Shown here: positions 1 to 6,159 of the stretch, in pieces
How positions within the stretch are numbered: position 1 is the first letter of the stretch
Layout of the letters: each line of letters opens with the position of its first letter
Assembly (NCBI GenBank): GCA_964531285.1
Contig: CAZHDI010000120.1
Coordinates: forward strand, 1-8,449
DNA from: CAZHDI01 sp964531285
GTDB lineage: Bacteria > Pseudomonadota > Alphaproteobacteria > JAJFIK01
Length of the DNA stretch: 8,449 bases
Direction of reading: 5' to 3'
Translations under genes and position numbers: made by a program
Notes under the pieces: model-generated
The model's database searches: none
What the model saw: the letters and a program-made list of their open reading frames with translations, nothing else
What the model was told of the DNA's origin: nothing

Positions 1-50
1 CGACCCCTACACCCCCAGTGTAGTGCGCTACCAGGCTGCGCTACGCTCCG
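1..50 (-). tRNA. tRNA-Pro (anticodon GGG), 3' part beyond the window edge
   Basis: Read on the minus strand from position 50, the sequence folds as the 5' two thirds of a tRNA. It has a 7-nt acceptor strand CGGAGCG (50-44), then TA at positions 8-9. The D arm has GCGC/GCGC stems (41-38 and 28-25) around a loop containing GG. The anticodon stem CTACA/TGTAG (23-19 and 11-7) closes a 7-nt loop CTGGGGG (18-12). This places GGG (16-14) at the anticodon, which decodes CCC proline codons. The variable region starts at 6-1, and the T arm and acceptor 3' strand lie outside the window. A tRNA-Pro next to the ihfA-merR pair is, from general knowledge, a recurring arrangement in Alphaproteobacteria. Confidence 0.93.
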
Positions 51-86
51 ACCGATGGGATCCCGCAGAATCCCTGGGGTGCGCAG

Positions 87-115
87 TGTCTACCAGATTG
101 CCCCGATAAGCGCAA
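87..115 (-). promoter_or_regulatory. Candidate promoter of the tRNA-Pro gene
   Basis: On the minus strand a TTGCGC hexamer (115-110) is followed, after a 17-bp spacer, by TAGACA (92-87). This leaves about 30-35 nt of leader before the mature tRNA 5' end at 50. The spacing is ideal but both hexamers are imperfect matches to TTGACA/TATAAT. The stretch 51-161 holds no other gene, and I see no convincing T-tailed terminator for the upstream MerR gene in it. Readthrough into the tRNA is therefore also possible. Confidence 0.35.
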
Positions 116-161
116 AGCGGGCGTTTCAACACGGCAGGACGCCGGGCCATGTGCCCTGACG

Positions 162-1126
162 TCAGGTTCCGTCGGACCCGTCGCGGTTCACCGCCATCGG
201 GAACGGGCTGGTCGCCCGCGGGGCGCTGAGCACCTCGCCTTCGGCAGACGGCTGCGGATCGTTGAGGGCCAATCCCTGGCTCTCGCCGCGATGCGACGGG
301 CGATCCGACAGATACAGGTGCTCGGCAATTTCCGCCTTCATCTCGGTCAGGAGTTCGAGTACCTCGGCCAGACGCACCCGCTGTGTCTCGGTCAGGTCCG
401 GACCGTTGGAGAACGGACGATCGACAGCGACCAGATCGAGCGGCACATCGGTGAACCCCTTCGTGGGCGGCGTGTCCGGCGCTTTTTCAGGTTCGACCAC
501 CATATCGGTCACCGGCGAGCCCGGCTCGGGCGCCTCCGGCGGCGGTAAGAGCGCGGCCAATGTATCGTTACGGTGGGCATCGACAATGATCTCGGGCCCG
601 TGCTCATTGAGCATCAGCTGAGTCGTCCGCATGGAGACCCGGTGCCGGTGGAGAAGCGCGTGAATGGCCGAGACCAGGTCCACATCCTCGGGCCGGTAGA
701 ACCGGCGCCCGCCGCCCCGGCGCACCGGATCGATCTGCGGGAAACGGGTTTCCCAAAAGCGCAAAACATGCTGCGGAACGCCGACCGCATCGGCCACTTC
801 ACTCAGCGTCCGGACCATCCGGTCGCCGGCATCGATCGGGATATCCGCCGGATCCTCATGATCGTGGTCGTCCTCAAACAAACCAGCCGCCTGCGGATCA
901 CCGGACACAGCCTCTGGGGCCGTTGCCGCAACCGGCTCGGCTTCATGACCGACCGGCTGTTGCGCATCCGGCTCATCGCCGTGCGCGGCATCGTCATACG
1001 GACCCTCGGCATCGAATACAGTGGTCTCGGCCGTATCGACCGGCCCGGCATTGACTTCTTCTACCGGATCCGGACGGACCTCACCGAGCCTCTGATCAAG
1101 TGCGCCCGGCACCTCAGCCGCTGGCA
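162..1126 (-). CDS. MerR-family transcriptional regulator, 3' part (5' end lost in assembly gap)
   Basis: DNA-binding regulator. The frame runs open from the assembly gap to a TGA at 164-162. About 320 residues are visible. A GTG at 1112 could serve as a start, but the frame continues upstream into the N run (P-A-A-E before it), so it need not be the true one. Counting from that GTG, residues 1-98 are acidic and Ala/Pro-rich. Residues 100-171 form a MerR-type winged helix-turn-helix: RTLSEVADAVGVPQHVLRFW, then ETRFPQ, the Arg/Gly-rich wing RRGGGRRFYRPEDVDL, and a helix ending NEHG. Residues 175-240 are a Pro/Glu-rich linker. Residues about 243-275 (LTETQRVRLAEVLELLTEMK) look like a short amphipathic helix or dimer coiled coil. 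No cysteine ligands typical of metal-sensing MerR proteins are seen, so the signal is unknown. Homologues next to ihfA in Alphaproteobacteria are, as I recall, much shorter (under about 200 residues). An internal ATG at 818 (MVRTLSEV) would give that length but has no clear Shine-Dalgarno. The family call is firm and the start is unresolved. Confidence 0.85.
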
Positions 1127-1226
1127 NNNNNNNNNNNNNNNNNNNNNNNNNNNNNNNNNNNNNNNNNNNNNNNNNNNNNNNNNNNNNNNNNNNNNNNNNN
1201 NNNNNNNNNNNNNNNNNNNNNNNNNN
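1127..1226. other. Assembly gap of 100 N
   Basis: Exactly 100 undetermined bases, the usual placeholder for a scaffold gap of unknown length. It sits inside Ala/Pro/Asp/Glu-rich coding sequence. With 1121 nt of open frame on the upstream side and 965 nt on the downstream side, a single uninterrupted gene requires a true gap length of 2 modulo 3. A literal 100 nt would put the two halves out of frame, so frame cannot be judged from the N count. Confidence 0.98.
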
Positions 1227-2347
1227 GGGCCATCCGCGCTGGAGATCTCGTCGGCCCCGGTTTCGATGGGCGCAACCGCTTCGGCCGGCTGAACGTCCGG
1301 CGCGCTTGTCGAGACAGGCTCCAGACTGTGGGACGGAACGCCAATGCCGGCCAGAGGCTGCGCGGGCACCGGCACCGGCGCCGGTTCATCCTGCTGCTGG
1401 GGGCCGACCTCAAGGCTGGCCGCATCATGGCGTCCCATCTCATCCGGATCGGGTTCGCGTGGGCCGGGTTCGTCCGTATACGGCACAACCGGCTCGGCGC
1501 CCCCACCTGAGACGTCAGCGCCTGAGACGTCAGCGCCTGAGACGTCAACGTCCGAGACGTCAGTATCGGAGACCTGCGTGTCGGTATCGGAATAACGGGC
1601 CCAGGGCGATCCCGGCGCCGGTGTGCGCGCCATCGCGGCCAAGGCGGCCACCGCCTCGGTATAGGCCGGGCTCAGATGATCCGGCCCGGCTGCCGGCGCC
1701 GGCGTTTCAGACGCGGCACCGGCCTCGGTGCCACCCGGCGTCATGACCGGTTCGGCAACAGGTGCCGCCGGCGCTGGGTCGTCAAATGTCGGCTCGTCGT
1801 CCGGCGCGCTGTCCGGTGTATCGGCATCGAAATCGGCGGCAACCCATAACGGCGCCTCCACCGGCGCGGTCGCACCTGTCGGCGTAACGGCCGGCGCGGC
1901 GTCGTGTCTCGGGGCCGGGCTGTGCGGCGGTTCAGCCGCATGATCCGCGGCCGGGGCCGCCTCGCCCGGCGCCTCGGCGGCAGCCTCGACCATGCCATGG
2001 ACGGCCGCCGGCGGCGTCGCAGGCGCAGGCGCAGGGCTTTCATCGTCAGAGGCTTGGGATGATGGTGTATCGGCCTCCGGCTCGATCGGGGCCATCACTT
2101 CGTCCAGCGCGGCCAAGGCGTCGGAGGCAAAACTCGTGGCGCCGGCATTGTCGGGCCGGGGATAGCCATTGCCGAGAACGGACAGGAGATCGTCGCGACC
2201 CAGACCGGCATCCGCATCCACCGGCTCGCCGGACGGCGACGGCGCGTCCGCTTTCGGCGCGGGCACCCGGTTGGCTTCGGCGCGCAAAGACGCCATGCGG
2301 CGGTTGAAGGATACTGGGCCTTTTGTCCAGCTTCGGGACTCACTCAT
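1227..2347 (-). CDS. Ala/Pro/Asp/Glu-rich low-complexity protein, probably the N-terminal part of the MerR-family regulator
   Basis: An open frame of 373 codons starts at ATG 2347 and runs into the assembly gap without a stop. The first 28 residues are basic and polar (MSESRSWTKGPVSFNRRMAS and onward). Nearly everything after that is intrinsically disordered in appearance: strings of Ala, Pro, Asp, Glu, Thr and Ser, with no transmembrane segment, signal peptide or recognisable domain. Around residues 256-283 it contains a VSxxD pentapeptide repeat. It starts 63 bp after the ihfA stop on the same strand, where the MerR gene is expected. Its composition continues seamlessly in the acidic segment on the other side of the gap. 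I infer one gene, giving roughly 700 residues or more depending on gap size. The alternative is a separate gene of unknown function ending inside the gap. No strong Shine-Dalgarno precedes the ATG: an AGGGG lies about 12 nt away. An ATG at codon 18 is an alternative start. Confidence 0.6.
1506..1580 (-). repeat. Five-copy 15-bp tandem repeat encoding VSxxD pentapeptides
   Basis: Five consecutive 15-bp units. On the plus strand the consensus is CCTGAGACGTCAGCG, with two identical copies at 1506-1520 and 1521-1535. Units 3 to 5 (1536-1550, 1551-1565, 1566-1580) are progressively diverged. The first four keep the palindrome GACGTC. Translated on the minus strand they read VS-DTD, VS-DVD, VS-GAD, VS-GAD, VS-GGG-like steps. 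The period is a multiple of three, so copy-number change would keep the frame. It lies inside the disordered part of the putative MerR extension, about 280 bp upstream of the assembly gap in the gene's own direction. Confidence 0.85.
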
Positions 2348-2383
2348 GGCCTGATGTCACCCCTGCTTAGCATCGACAGCGAA

Positions 2384-2399
2384 CGGACTACCAAGTCCG
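2384..2399 (-). other. Small hairpin between ihfA and the downstream frame
   Basis: Perfect 6-bp arms CGGACT (2384-2389) and AGTCCG (2394-2399) enclose the 4-nt loop ACCA. The hairpin lies 12 bp past the ihfA stop on the minus strand. It is not followed by a T run, so it is a weak candidate for a terminator. It may be an attenuating or transcript-stabilising stem between two co-transcribed genes. Confidence 0.35.
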
Positions 2400-2410
2400 G
2401 GGTGCAAGAC

Positions 2411-2731
2411 TCATTCCGTTGATCCCCGGCTTGCCGACAAGGAGCGGTTGACCGTCTCCTTAAGAACATGGGACGGGCGGAACACAAGCACACGGCGCGG
2501 GTCGATCGGGACCTCCTCGCCGGTTTTCGGATTGCGTCCCATCCGGCTGCCCTTGTCCCGTACAGAAAAAGACCCGAAAGACGACAATTTCACGACCTCG
2601 CCGCGCTCAAGCGTCGTGGCGATCTCTTCGAGCACGGCCTCGACGATCTCGGCGGATTCCGTACGCGACAGACCGACTTCCTGATGCACGGCCTCGAACA
2701 GGTCCGCCCGCGTGACGGTTTTACTCGCCAT
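2411..2731 (-). CDS. ihfA: Integration host factor alpha subunit
   Basis: Subunit of the IHF heterodimer, a nucleoid protein that bends DNA sharply at specific sites and assists transcription, replication and recombination. The product has 106 residues, normal for IhfA. The N-terminal alpha-helical dimerisation part (TRADLFEAVHQEVGLSRTES) is followed by VKLSSFGSFSVRDKG. The beta-ribbon arm GRNPKTGEE carries the DNA-intercalating proline at residue 68. The C-terminal segment FRPSHVLKETVN completes the fold. The arm and tail pattern resemble IhfA more than HU or IhfB. I chose ATG 2731 because GGAG sits 8 nt upstream of it. A TTG 30 bp further up would lengthen the frame without family support and would lie at the promoter's -10. 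It sits between fabH (277 bp upstream) and the MerR gene (63 bp downstream). Its own promoter appears to be at 2788-2760. Confidence 0.95.
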   Translation of the reverse strand: MASKTVTRADLFEAVHQEVGLSRTESAEIVEAVLEEIATTLERGEVVKLSSFGSFSVRDKGSRMGRNPKTGEEVPIDPRRVLVFRPSHVLKETVNRSLSASRGSTE

Positions 2732-2759
2732 GATCCGGTCTCCTTCACTGAACCGCACC

Positions 2760-2788
2760 AAGGTAAGGCGGTCCTGTTACACGGTCAA
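2760..2788 (-). promoter_or_regulatory. Candidate ihfA promoter with an overlapping IHF-like site
   Basis: On the minus strand TTGACC (2788-2783), a 17-bp spacer and TACCTT (2765-2760) form a good sigma70-type promoter, with the ihfA ATG about 29 bp beyond the -10. On the plus strand 2787-2799 reads AATCAAGTCGTCG, which matches 8 of the 9 fixed positions of the IHF consensus WATCAANNNNTTR. It overlaps the -35, as an autoregulatory site might. One consensus match of this quality can also arise by chance. Confidence 0.5.
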
Positions 2789-2810
2789 TCAAGTCGTCGA
2801 TACCAAGACT

Positions 2811-2831
2811 TTAACAAAATGAAAGTGTTAA
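2811..2831. repeat. Inverted repeat upstream of the ihfA promoter
   Basis: TTAACA (2811-2816) and TGTTAA (2826-2831) are perfect 6-bp arms separated by 9 bp, one helical turn and a half centre to centre. They lie in a conspicuously AT-rich patch within GC-rich DNA, about 23 bp upstream of the ihfA -35. This is a candidate operator or activator site. No protein can be assigned from the sequence. Confidence 0.4.
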
Positions 2832-2873
2832 CAGCCGCCTTCCACTTCATACGGGCAGTCGTCCCGGCCTGCA

Positions 2874-2897
2874 CGTGAGTTGGGTCCCACGCTCACG
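2874..2897 (-). terminator. Possible stem-loop downstream of fabH
   Basis: CGTGAG (2874-2879) pairs with CTCACG (2892-2897), and an inner TGG/CCA pairing extends the stem. It lies about 112 bp after the fabH stop on the minus strand. No T run follows, so any termination would be weak or factor-assisted. The remainder of the fabH-ihfA spacer (2732-3008) shows no gene that I can support. Confidence 0.25.
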
Positions 2898-3008
2898 GAC
2901 TCGGCCCGGCAGATGACCCGGAATGAGCCGCCCTGGCGGACCTGCGCGCCGATCTGGCACGCCCCGTCCGCACCCGACTCGACCCGTGTCTCTGTTCTAG
3001 CCGATCCG

Positions 3009-3986
3009 CTACCAGCGGACCAGCGCACTGCCCCAGGTAAAGCCGCCGCCCATGGCCTCGAACAGCACGAGATCGCCGCGCTTGATCCGCCCGTCGTCCA
3101 CCGCCTCGCACAGGGCCAGCGGCACCGATGCGGCGGATGTGTTGCCATGTTTGGCGACGGTGGACACCACCTTCTCCGGCGCGATGCCGAGCCGTTTGGC
3201 GGTCGCATCCAGGATGCGCTGATTGGCCTGGTGGGGCACGAACCAGTCGATATCGTCCACCGCCATGCCCACATCCCTGGCCGCTGCCTCGATGGCCTCG
3301 GCGATATTCACCACCGCGTGACGAAACACCTCACGCCCGGTCATGCGCAGGTGACCGACGGTCTGTGTCGAGGACGGCCCCCCGTCTACATAGAGCAGGT
3401 CCCGCTGGCGTCCGTCCGAGCGCAGATGACTGGACAACAGGCCGCGATCGGCGATGGTGCCCGCGCCGTCCTGGACCTCCATGATGACCGCCCCGGCCCC
3501 GTCGCCGAACAGCACGCAGGTCGTCCGGTCGGTCCAGTCGAGAATGCGCGAGAAGGTCTCCGACCCGATGACAAGCGCGCGGCGGAACTGGCCGCCTTTC
3601 AAGAGACCGTCGGCCACCGCGAGCGCATAGACAAAGCCCGAGCAGACCGCCTGGATGTCGAACGCGGCCCCTTGGGTGATGCCGAGAGCGGCTTGCACGG
3701 TGGTGGCGGAAGCGGGGAACGTCTGATCCGGCGTCGCGGTCGCAAGAATAATGAGATCGATGGTCTCGGCGCCGATGCCGGTCCGGTCGAGCGCCGCGCG
3801 GGCGGCGGCAATTGCCAGATCGGATGTGGTCTCCCCGTCGGCGGCGATCCGGCGTTCGCGAATGCCGGTGCGCTCGACGATCCAGTCATCCGAGGTATCG
3901 ACCGTGCGGGCCAGTTCGGCATTGCTGAGAATGCGCTCGGGCAGATAACACCCGCAGCCTAAGAGAACAGAGCGTTTCACAGTCAC
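3009..3986 (-). CDS. fabH: Beta-ketoacyl-ACP synthase III
   Basis: Cytoplasmic enzyme that starts type II fatty-acid synthesis by condensing acetyl-CoA with malonyl-ACP to give acetoacetyl-ACP. The 325-residue product has the normal length and the complete Cys-His-Asn triad: Cys115 in QAVCSGFVYA, His252 in PHQANQRI, and Asn282 in HGNTSAAS. The N-terminal region DTSDDWIVERTGIRERR, the GDGAGAV motif at 161-167 and the C-terminal EAMGGGFTWG are all typical. I take the GTG at 3986 as start because AAGGAG stands 9 nt upstream. A GTG two codons later is possible. It follows plsX by 33 bp on the same strand, the common plsX-fabH pairing, and is presumably co-transcribed with it. The stop is TAG at 3011-3009. 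Confidence 0.97.
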   Translation of the reverse strand: MTVKRSVLLGCGCYLPERILSNAELARTVDTSDDWIVERTGIRERRIAADGETTSDLAIAAARAALDRTGIGAETIDLIILATATPDQTFPASATTVQAALGITQGAAFDIQAVCSGFVYALAVADGLLKGGQFRRALVIGSETFSRILDWTDRTTCVLFGDGAGAVIMEVQDGAGTIADRGLLSSHLRSDGRQRDLLYVDGGPSSTQTVGHLRMTGREVFRHAVVNIAEAIEAAARDVGMAVDDIDWFVPHQANQRILDATAKRLGIAPEKVVSTVAKHGNTSAASVPLALCEAVDDGRIKRGDLVLFEAMGGGFTWGSALVRW

Positions 3987-4019
3987 GTCGGCCGGCTCCT
4001 TACGACGGATGGACGGGGC

Positions 4020-5093
4020 TCACGCGTCACCGGCACCGCCCTCGGCTGCGGCCTTGGCATCGTCGGCCGCCGCGAGATGGGCGGCAAGGCGCGATGACGC
4101 CACCTCCAGATCGGCCGCGAAGGTGGACCGGCCCATATCGATGGCCAGATCGAGCGCGCTGGCAAAACCGAGACCGTCCGTCCCCCCATGGCTCTTGACC
4201 ACAACACCGCCAAGCCCCAGGAACACACCGCCATTGACGGTGCGCGGATCCATCTTGGACCGGAGGATCTGGAAAGCGCCGCTGGCGAACAGATACCCGA
4301 TCCGCCCCATGACAGACCGGCCGATGGCCTCGCGCAGATAATGGGCGATCTGTTTGGCGGTCCCCTCGGCGGTCTTCAGGGCGATATTGCCGTTAAAGCC
4401 GTCGGTGACAACCACATCGGTCGTCCCCTGCCCGATATCGTCACCCTCGACAAAGCCGCGGTAATCGATCCCCAGATCGGCCGAGCGCAAAATCTTGTCC
4501 GCATCACGCACCGCCGCCGTGCCCTTGAGTTCTTCCGACCCGACATTGAGCAGCCCGACCGACGGTTTCGGGATGCCCAGCACGGCCCGCGCATAGGCCT
4601 CGCCCATCAGGGCCGAGTCGACCAACTCGCGCGTTCCGCCGTCCACATTGGCGCCGACATCGAGCACGATGCTCTCACCGCGCATGGTGGGCCAGATCGC
4701 GGCGATCGCGGGCCGGTTGATACTGGACAGCATTTTCAGTTGCAGTTTGGAGAGGGCCATCAGGGCGCCGGTGTTCCCCGACGATATCGCCACCTGGGCA
4801 TCGCCGGTTTTCACGGCCTCGATGGCGCGCCACATGGACGTGTCCTGAGAGCGGCGCAGGATCTGGCTGGGTTTGTCGTCCATGGAAATGCGCCGGGGCG
4901 CATGCCTGATCTCGCACACCGACCCGAGCCGGCTGTTGGCATCGATCAAGGGGCGCAGCCGCGCCTCGTCGCCATGGAGCAGAAAACGGACGGCGGGATG
5001 GCGGATCACGGAGCGCGCGAGCCCCTCGATCTCGACACCCGGGGCATGATCGCCGCCCATGGCGTCGACCGAAACCACAAGTTCCCCGGTCAA
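4020..5093 (-). CDS. plsX: Phosphate acyltransferase PlsX
   Basis: Soluble, peripherally membrane-associated enzyme that converts acyl-ACP and phosphate to acyl-phosphate, the donor for PlsY in phospholipid synthesis. With the TTG start the product has 357 residues, normal for the family. Hallmarks are VSVDAMGGDHAPGVEIEG at 7-24, SSGNTGALMA at 104-113, DVGANVDGG at 145-153, TDGFNGNIALK at 230-240, and NGGVFLGLGGVVVKSHGG at 287-304. The last motif usually has Asn where Gly295 stands here. The frame stays open to a GTG at 5135. However, a perfect AGGAGG lies 6 nt before the TTG at 5093, and a TATAAT box lies only 15-20 bp upstream of the GTG. The GTG form would therefore have almost no leader, and the TTG form begins like known PlsX proteins. 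It lies downstream of rpmF and upstream of fabH. Confidence 0.96.
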   Translation of the reverse strand: MTGELVVSVDAMGGDHAPGVEIEGLARSVIRHPAVRFLLHGDEARLRPLIDANSRLGSVCEIRHAPRRISMDDKPSQILRRSQDTSMWRAIEAVKTGDAQVAISSGNTGALMALSKLQLKMLSSINRPAIAAIWPTMRGESIVLDVGANVDGGTRELVDSALMGEAYARAVLGIPKPSVGLLNVGSEELKGTAAVRDADKILRSADLGIDYRGFVEGDDIGQGTTDVVVTDGFNGNIALKTAEGTAKQIAHYLREAIGRSVMGRIGYLFASGAFQILRSKMDPRTVNGGVFLGLGGVVVKSHGGTDGLGFASALDLAIDMGRSTFAADLEVASSRLAAHLAAADDAKAAAEGGAGDA

Positions 5094-5099
5094 GCCCAG

Positions 5100-5105
5100 C
5101 CTCCT
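5100..5105 (-). promoter_or_regulatory. Ribosome binding site fixing the plsX TTG start
   Basis: The minus-strand AGGAGG is a perfect anti-Shine-Dalgarno match. It is placed 6 nt before TTG at 5093-5091, within the usual window. No comparable motif precedes the GTG at 5135. Confidence 0.8.
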
Positions 5106-5149
5106 CTGCTCGGCCCGCCGCGGAAGGGCGGGCACCCGGTCACAGGCTG

Positions 5150-5176
5150 ATTATACCCCGCCTGGACACGGTGCAA
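5150..5176 (-). promoter_or_regulatory. Candidate plsX promoter in the rpmF-plsX spacer
   Basis: A consensus TATAAT occupies 5155-5150 on the minus strand. TTGCAC (5176-5171) lies 15 bp upstream, and if read one base earlier CTTGCA gives 16 bp. Transcription would begin near 5143, leaving about a 50-nt leader to the TTG start. The perfect -10 is notable in such GC-rich DNA. The slightly short spacer lowers certainty. Confidence 0.5.
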
Positions 5177-5177
5177 G

Positions 5178-5189
5178 CCGTCATGACGG
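5178..5189. repeat. 12-bp perfect palindrome abutting the plsX -35
   Basis: CCGTCATGACGG is fully self-complementary. It lies directly upstream of the candidate plsX -35 and 13 bp past the rpmF stop. It could be an operator half-site pair. It lacks a loop and T run, so it is a poor terminator. A palindrome of this length is expected about twice by chance in a window of this size, so position is the only argument. Confidence 0.3.
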
Positions 5190-5202
5190 ACGGACCGCAA
5201 AG

Positions 5203-5388
5203 TCAGGAGGCGTCGGCGGTGTCCATGACCTCGCGTCCGTCGTAGTGGCCGCAGGAGGCGCAGACATGATGCGGGCGCTTGAGTTCGCCGCAATTGCTGC
5301 ATTCGGCATAGGCTGACGGGGTCAGCGCGTCATGGGCGCGGCGCATGTTCCGCTTGGAGCGGGTCACTTTAGACTTAGGGACGGCCAT
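5203..5388 (-). CDS. rpmF: 50S ribosomal protein L32, zinc-ribbon (four-cysteine) form
   Basis: Small structural protein of the large ribosomal subunit. The 61-residue product begins MAVPKSKVTRSKRNMRRAHD, the standard L32 start after which the initiator Met is normally removed. It carries two CxxC pairs (Cys30, Cys33, Cys43, Cys46), so it should bind zinc. ATG 5388 has GGAG 7 nt upstream. The gene lies between DUF177 and plsX, the widely conserved yceD-rpmF-plsX order. No zinc-independent paralogue is visible in this window. Confidence 0.97.
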   Translation of the reverse strand: MAVPKSKVTRSKRNMRRAHDALTPSAYAECSNCGELKRPHHVCASCGHYDGREVMDTADAS

Positions 5389-5537
5389 GGCTCATCTCCG
5401 GGCTCTGGCGTCGGACCGGCGCAAAAACGGCTCCTAGGGCGCACGCGGAAGGCGGCGCGTCGGAGCGCGGGTCGCGCGGATCCTTTTGGGAATACACATT
5501 GGCGCAGGCGGACCGCTCCGCTCACGCCAGACGCGGC

Positions 5538-5565
5538 ACAATACGCATTTGCGCCGCCATGGCAA
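5538..5565 (-). promoter_or_regulatory. Candidate rpmF promoter
   Basis: On the minus strand TTGCCA (5565-5560), a 16-bp spacer and TATTGT (5543-5538) give 5 of 6 and 4 of 6 matches to the sigma70 consensus. This lies in the 191-bp spacer between DUF177 and rpmF. It would create a leader of about 140 nt before rpmF. No clear terminator for the DUF177 gene is seen in the spacer, so readthrough transcription is also likely. Confidence 0.35.
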
Positions 5566-5579
5566 GTCCGGCGGACCGG

Positions 5580-6134
5580 TCAGGGCTTCTTCAGAAGATC
5601 CTTAAGACCGGAAAAGGGCCGGTGCGTGCCCTCCGGCGGGGTGTCCCCGTCCGACCCCGCGTCCAGCGTCCCGGCGTCCAGGGCATCCGGCGCCCGCGGA
5701 TAGGCCGGCAAGTGCAGGGCCAGCGTCTGGGCCACCACCTCGCCGAGATCCGGCCCGCCCGCGCCATAGGTGTCCAGATCGGGCCCGCCGTCCTCCAGGA
5801 CCACATCCCCGTCCTCGACCGGCTCATCCAGGCCGGCGGCGGTCTCGGGCACCAACCGCACATCGATCGGCACCTCGACCGCCGTGGTCACCGGCTCCAG
5901 CGTGACGACGCAGGCCTGAATCACGACGGCGTTGAGCGTACCGTCGACCTGAATCTCATCGCCGCGCTCCCGGCGCACCGTCAGCGCCGCCTCGAGGGCT
6001 TCCACCGCTTCGATGCCAAACCGGTTGGCCAGACGCGCACGGGCAGCCTCGTCCGCGCTCAGGCGCACCGGTTTGGCGGCATTGTCGCCGAGCGTATCGA
6101 GACGCAAGGGATGGCTGAATTCAAAGGCGGTCAT
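5580..6134 (-). CDS. YceD/DUF177 family protein (large-subunit rRNA accumulation protein)
   Basis: Family linked to 23S rRNA accumulation and plastid/bacterial large-subunit biogenesis. The molecular activity is not settled. The 184-residue product shows the DUF177 signatures. The conserved cysteine is Cys75 in VIQACVVTLEPV. Two acidic segments follow (residues about 104-130). Then come DLGEVVAQTLALHLPAYPR and a C-terminal PFSGLKDLLKK, equivalent to the usual NPFxxLKxLKK tail. The stretch between the YPR motif and the tail is Asp/Gly/Thr-rich and probably flexible. ATG 6134 has GAAGG about 11 nt upstream, a slightly long spacing. It follows the chaperone gene by 25 bp and precedes rpmF by 191 bp, the conserved pairing on which the L32/50S connection rests. 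Confidence 0.92.
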   Translation of the reverse strand: MTAFEFSHPLRLDTLGDNAAKPVRLSADEAARARLANRFGIEAVEALEAALTVRRERGDEIQVDGTLNAVVIQACVVTLEPVTTAVEVPIDVRLVPETAAGLDEPVEDGDVVLEDGGPDLDTYGAGGPDLGEVVAQTLALHLPAYPRAPDALDAGTLDAGSDGDTPPEGTHRPFSGLKDLLKKP

Positions 6135-6159
6135 GGCAGATCAGGCCTTCGGCGCAGGG

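Noticed and set aside
155..166. Palindrome CCTGACGTCAGG over the MerR gene stop codon as a terminator or operator
   Set aside because: It has no loop or T run, and 12-bp palindromes are expected about twice by chance in this window.
573..1292. Plus-strand frame running through the assembly gap opposite the MerR gene
   Set aside because: It includes the undetermined bases, and the MerR helix-turn-helix on the minus strand is unambiguous.
2880..3962. 360-codon open frame on the plus strand across fabH
   Set aside because: It is antisense to a complete fabH with catalytic residues intact. Long opposite frames are expected in GC-rich genes, and its translation resembles no protein I know.
4188..5150. 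320-codon plus-strand frame across plsX
   Set aside because: It is antisense to a complete plsX, and its His/Arg/Gly-rich translation is typical of shadow frames.
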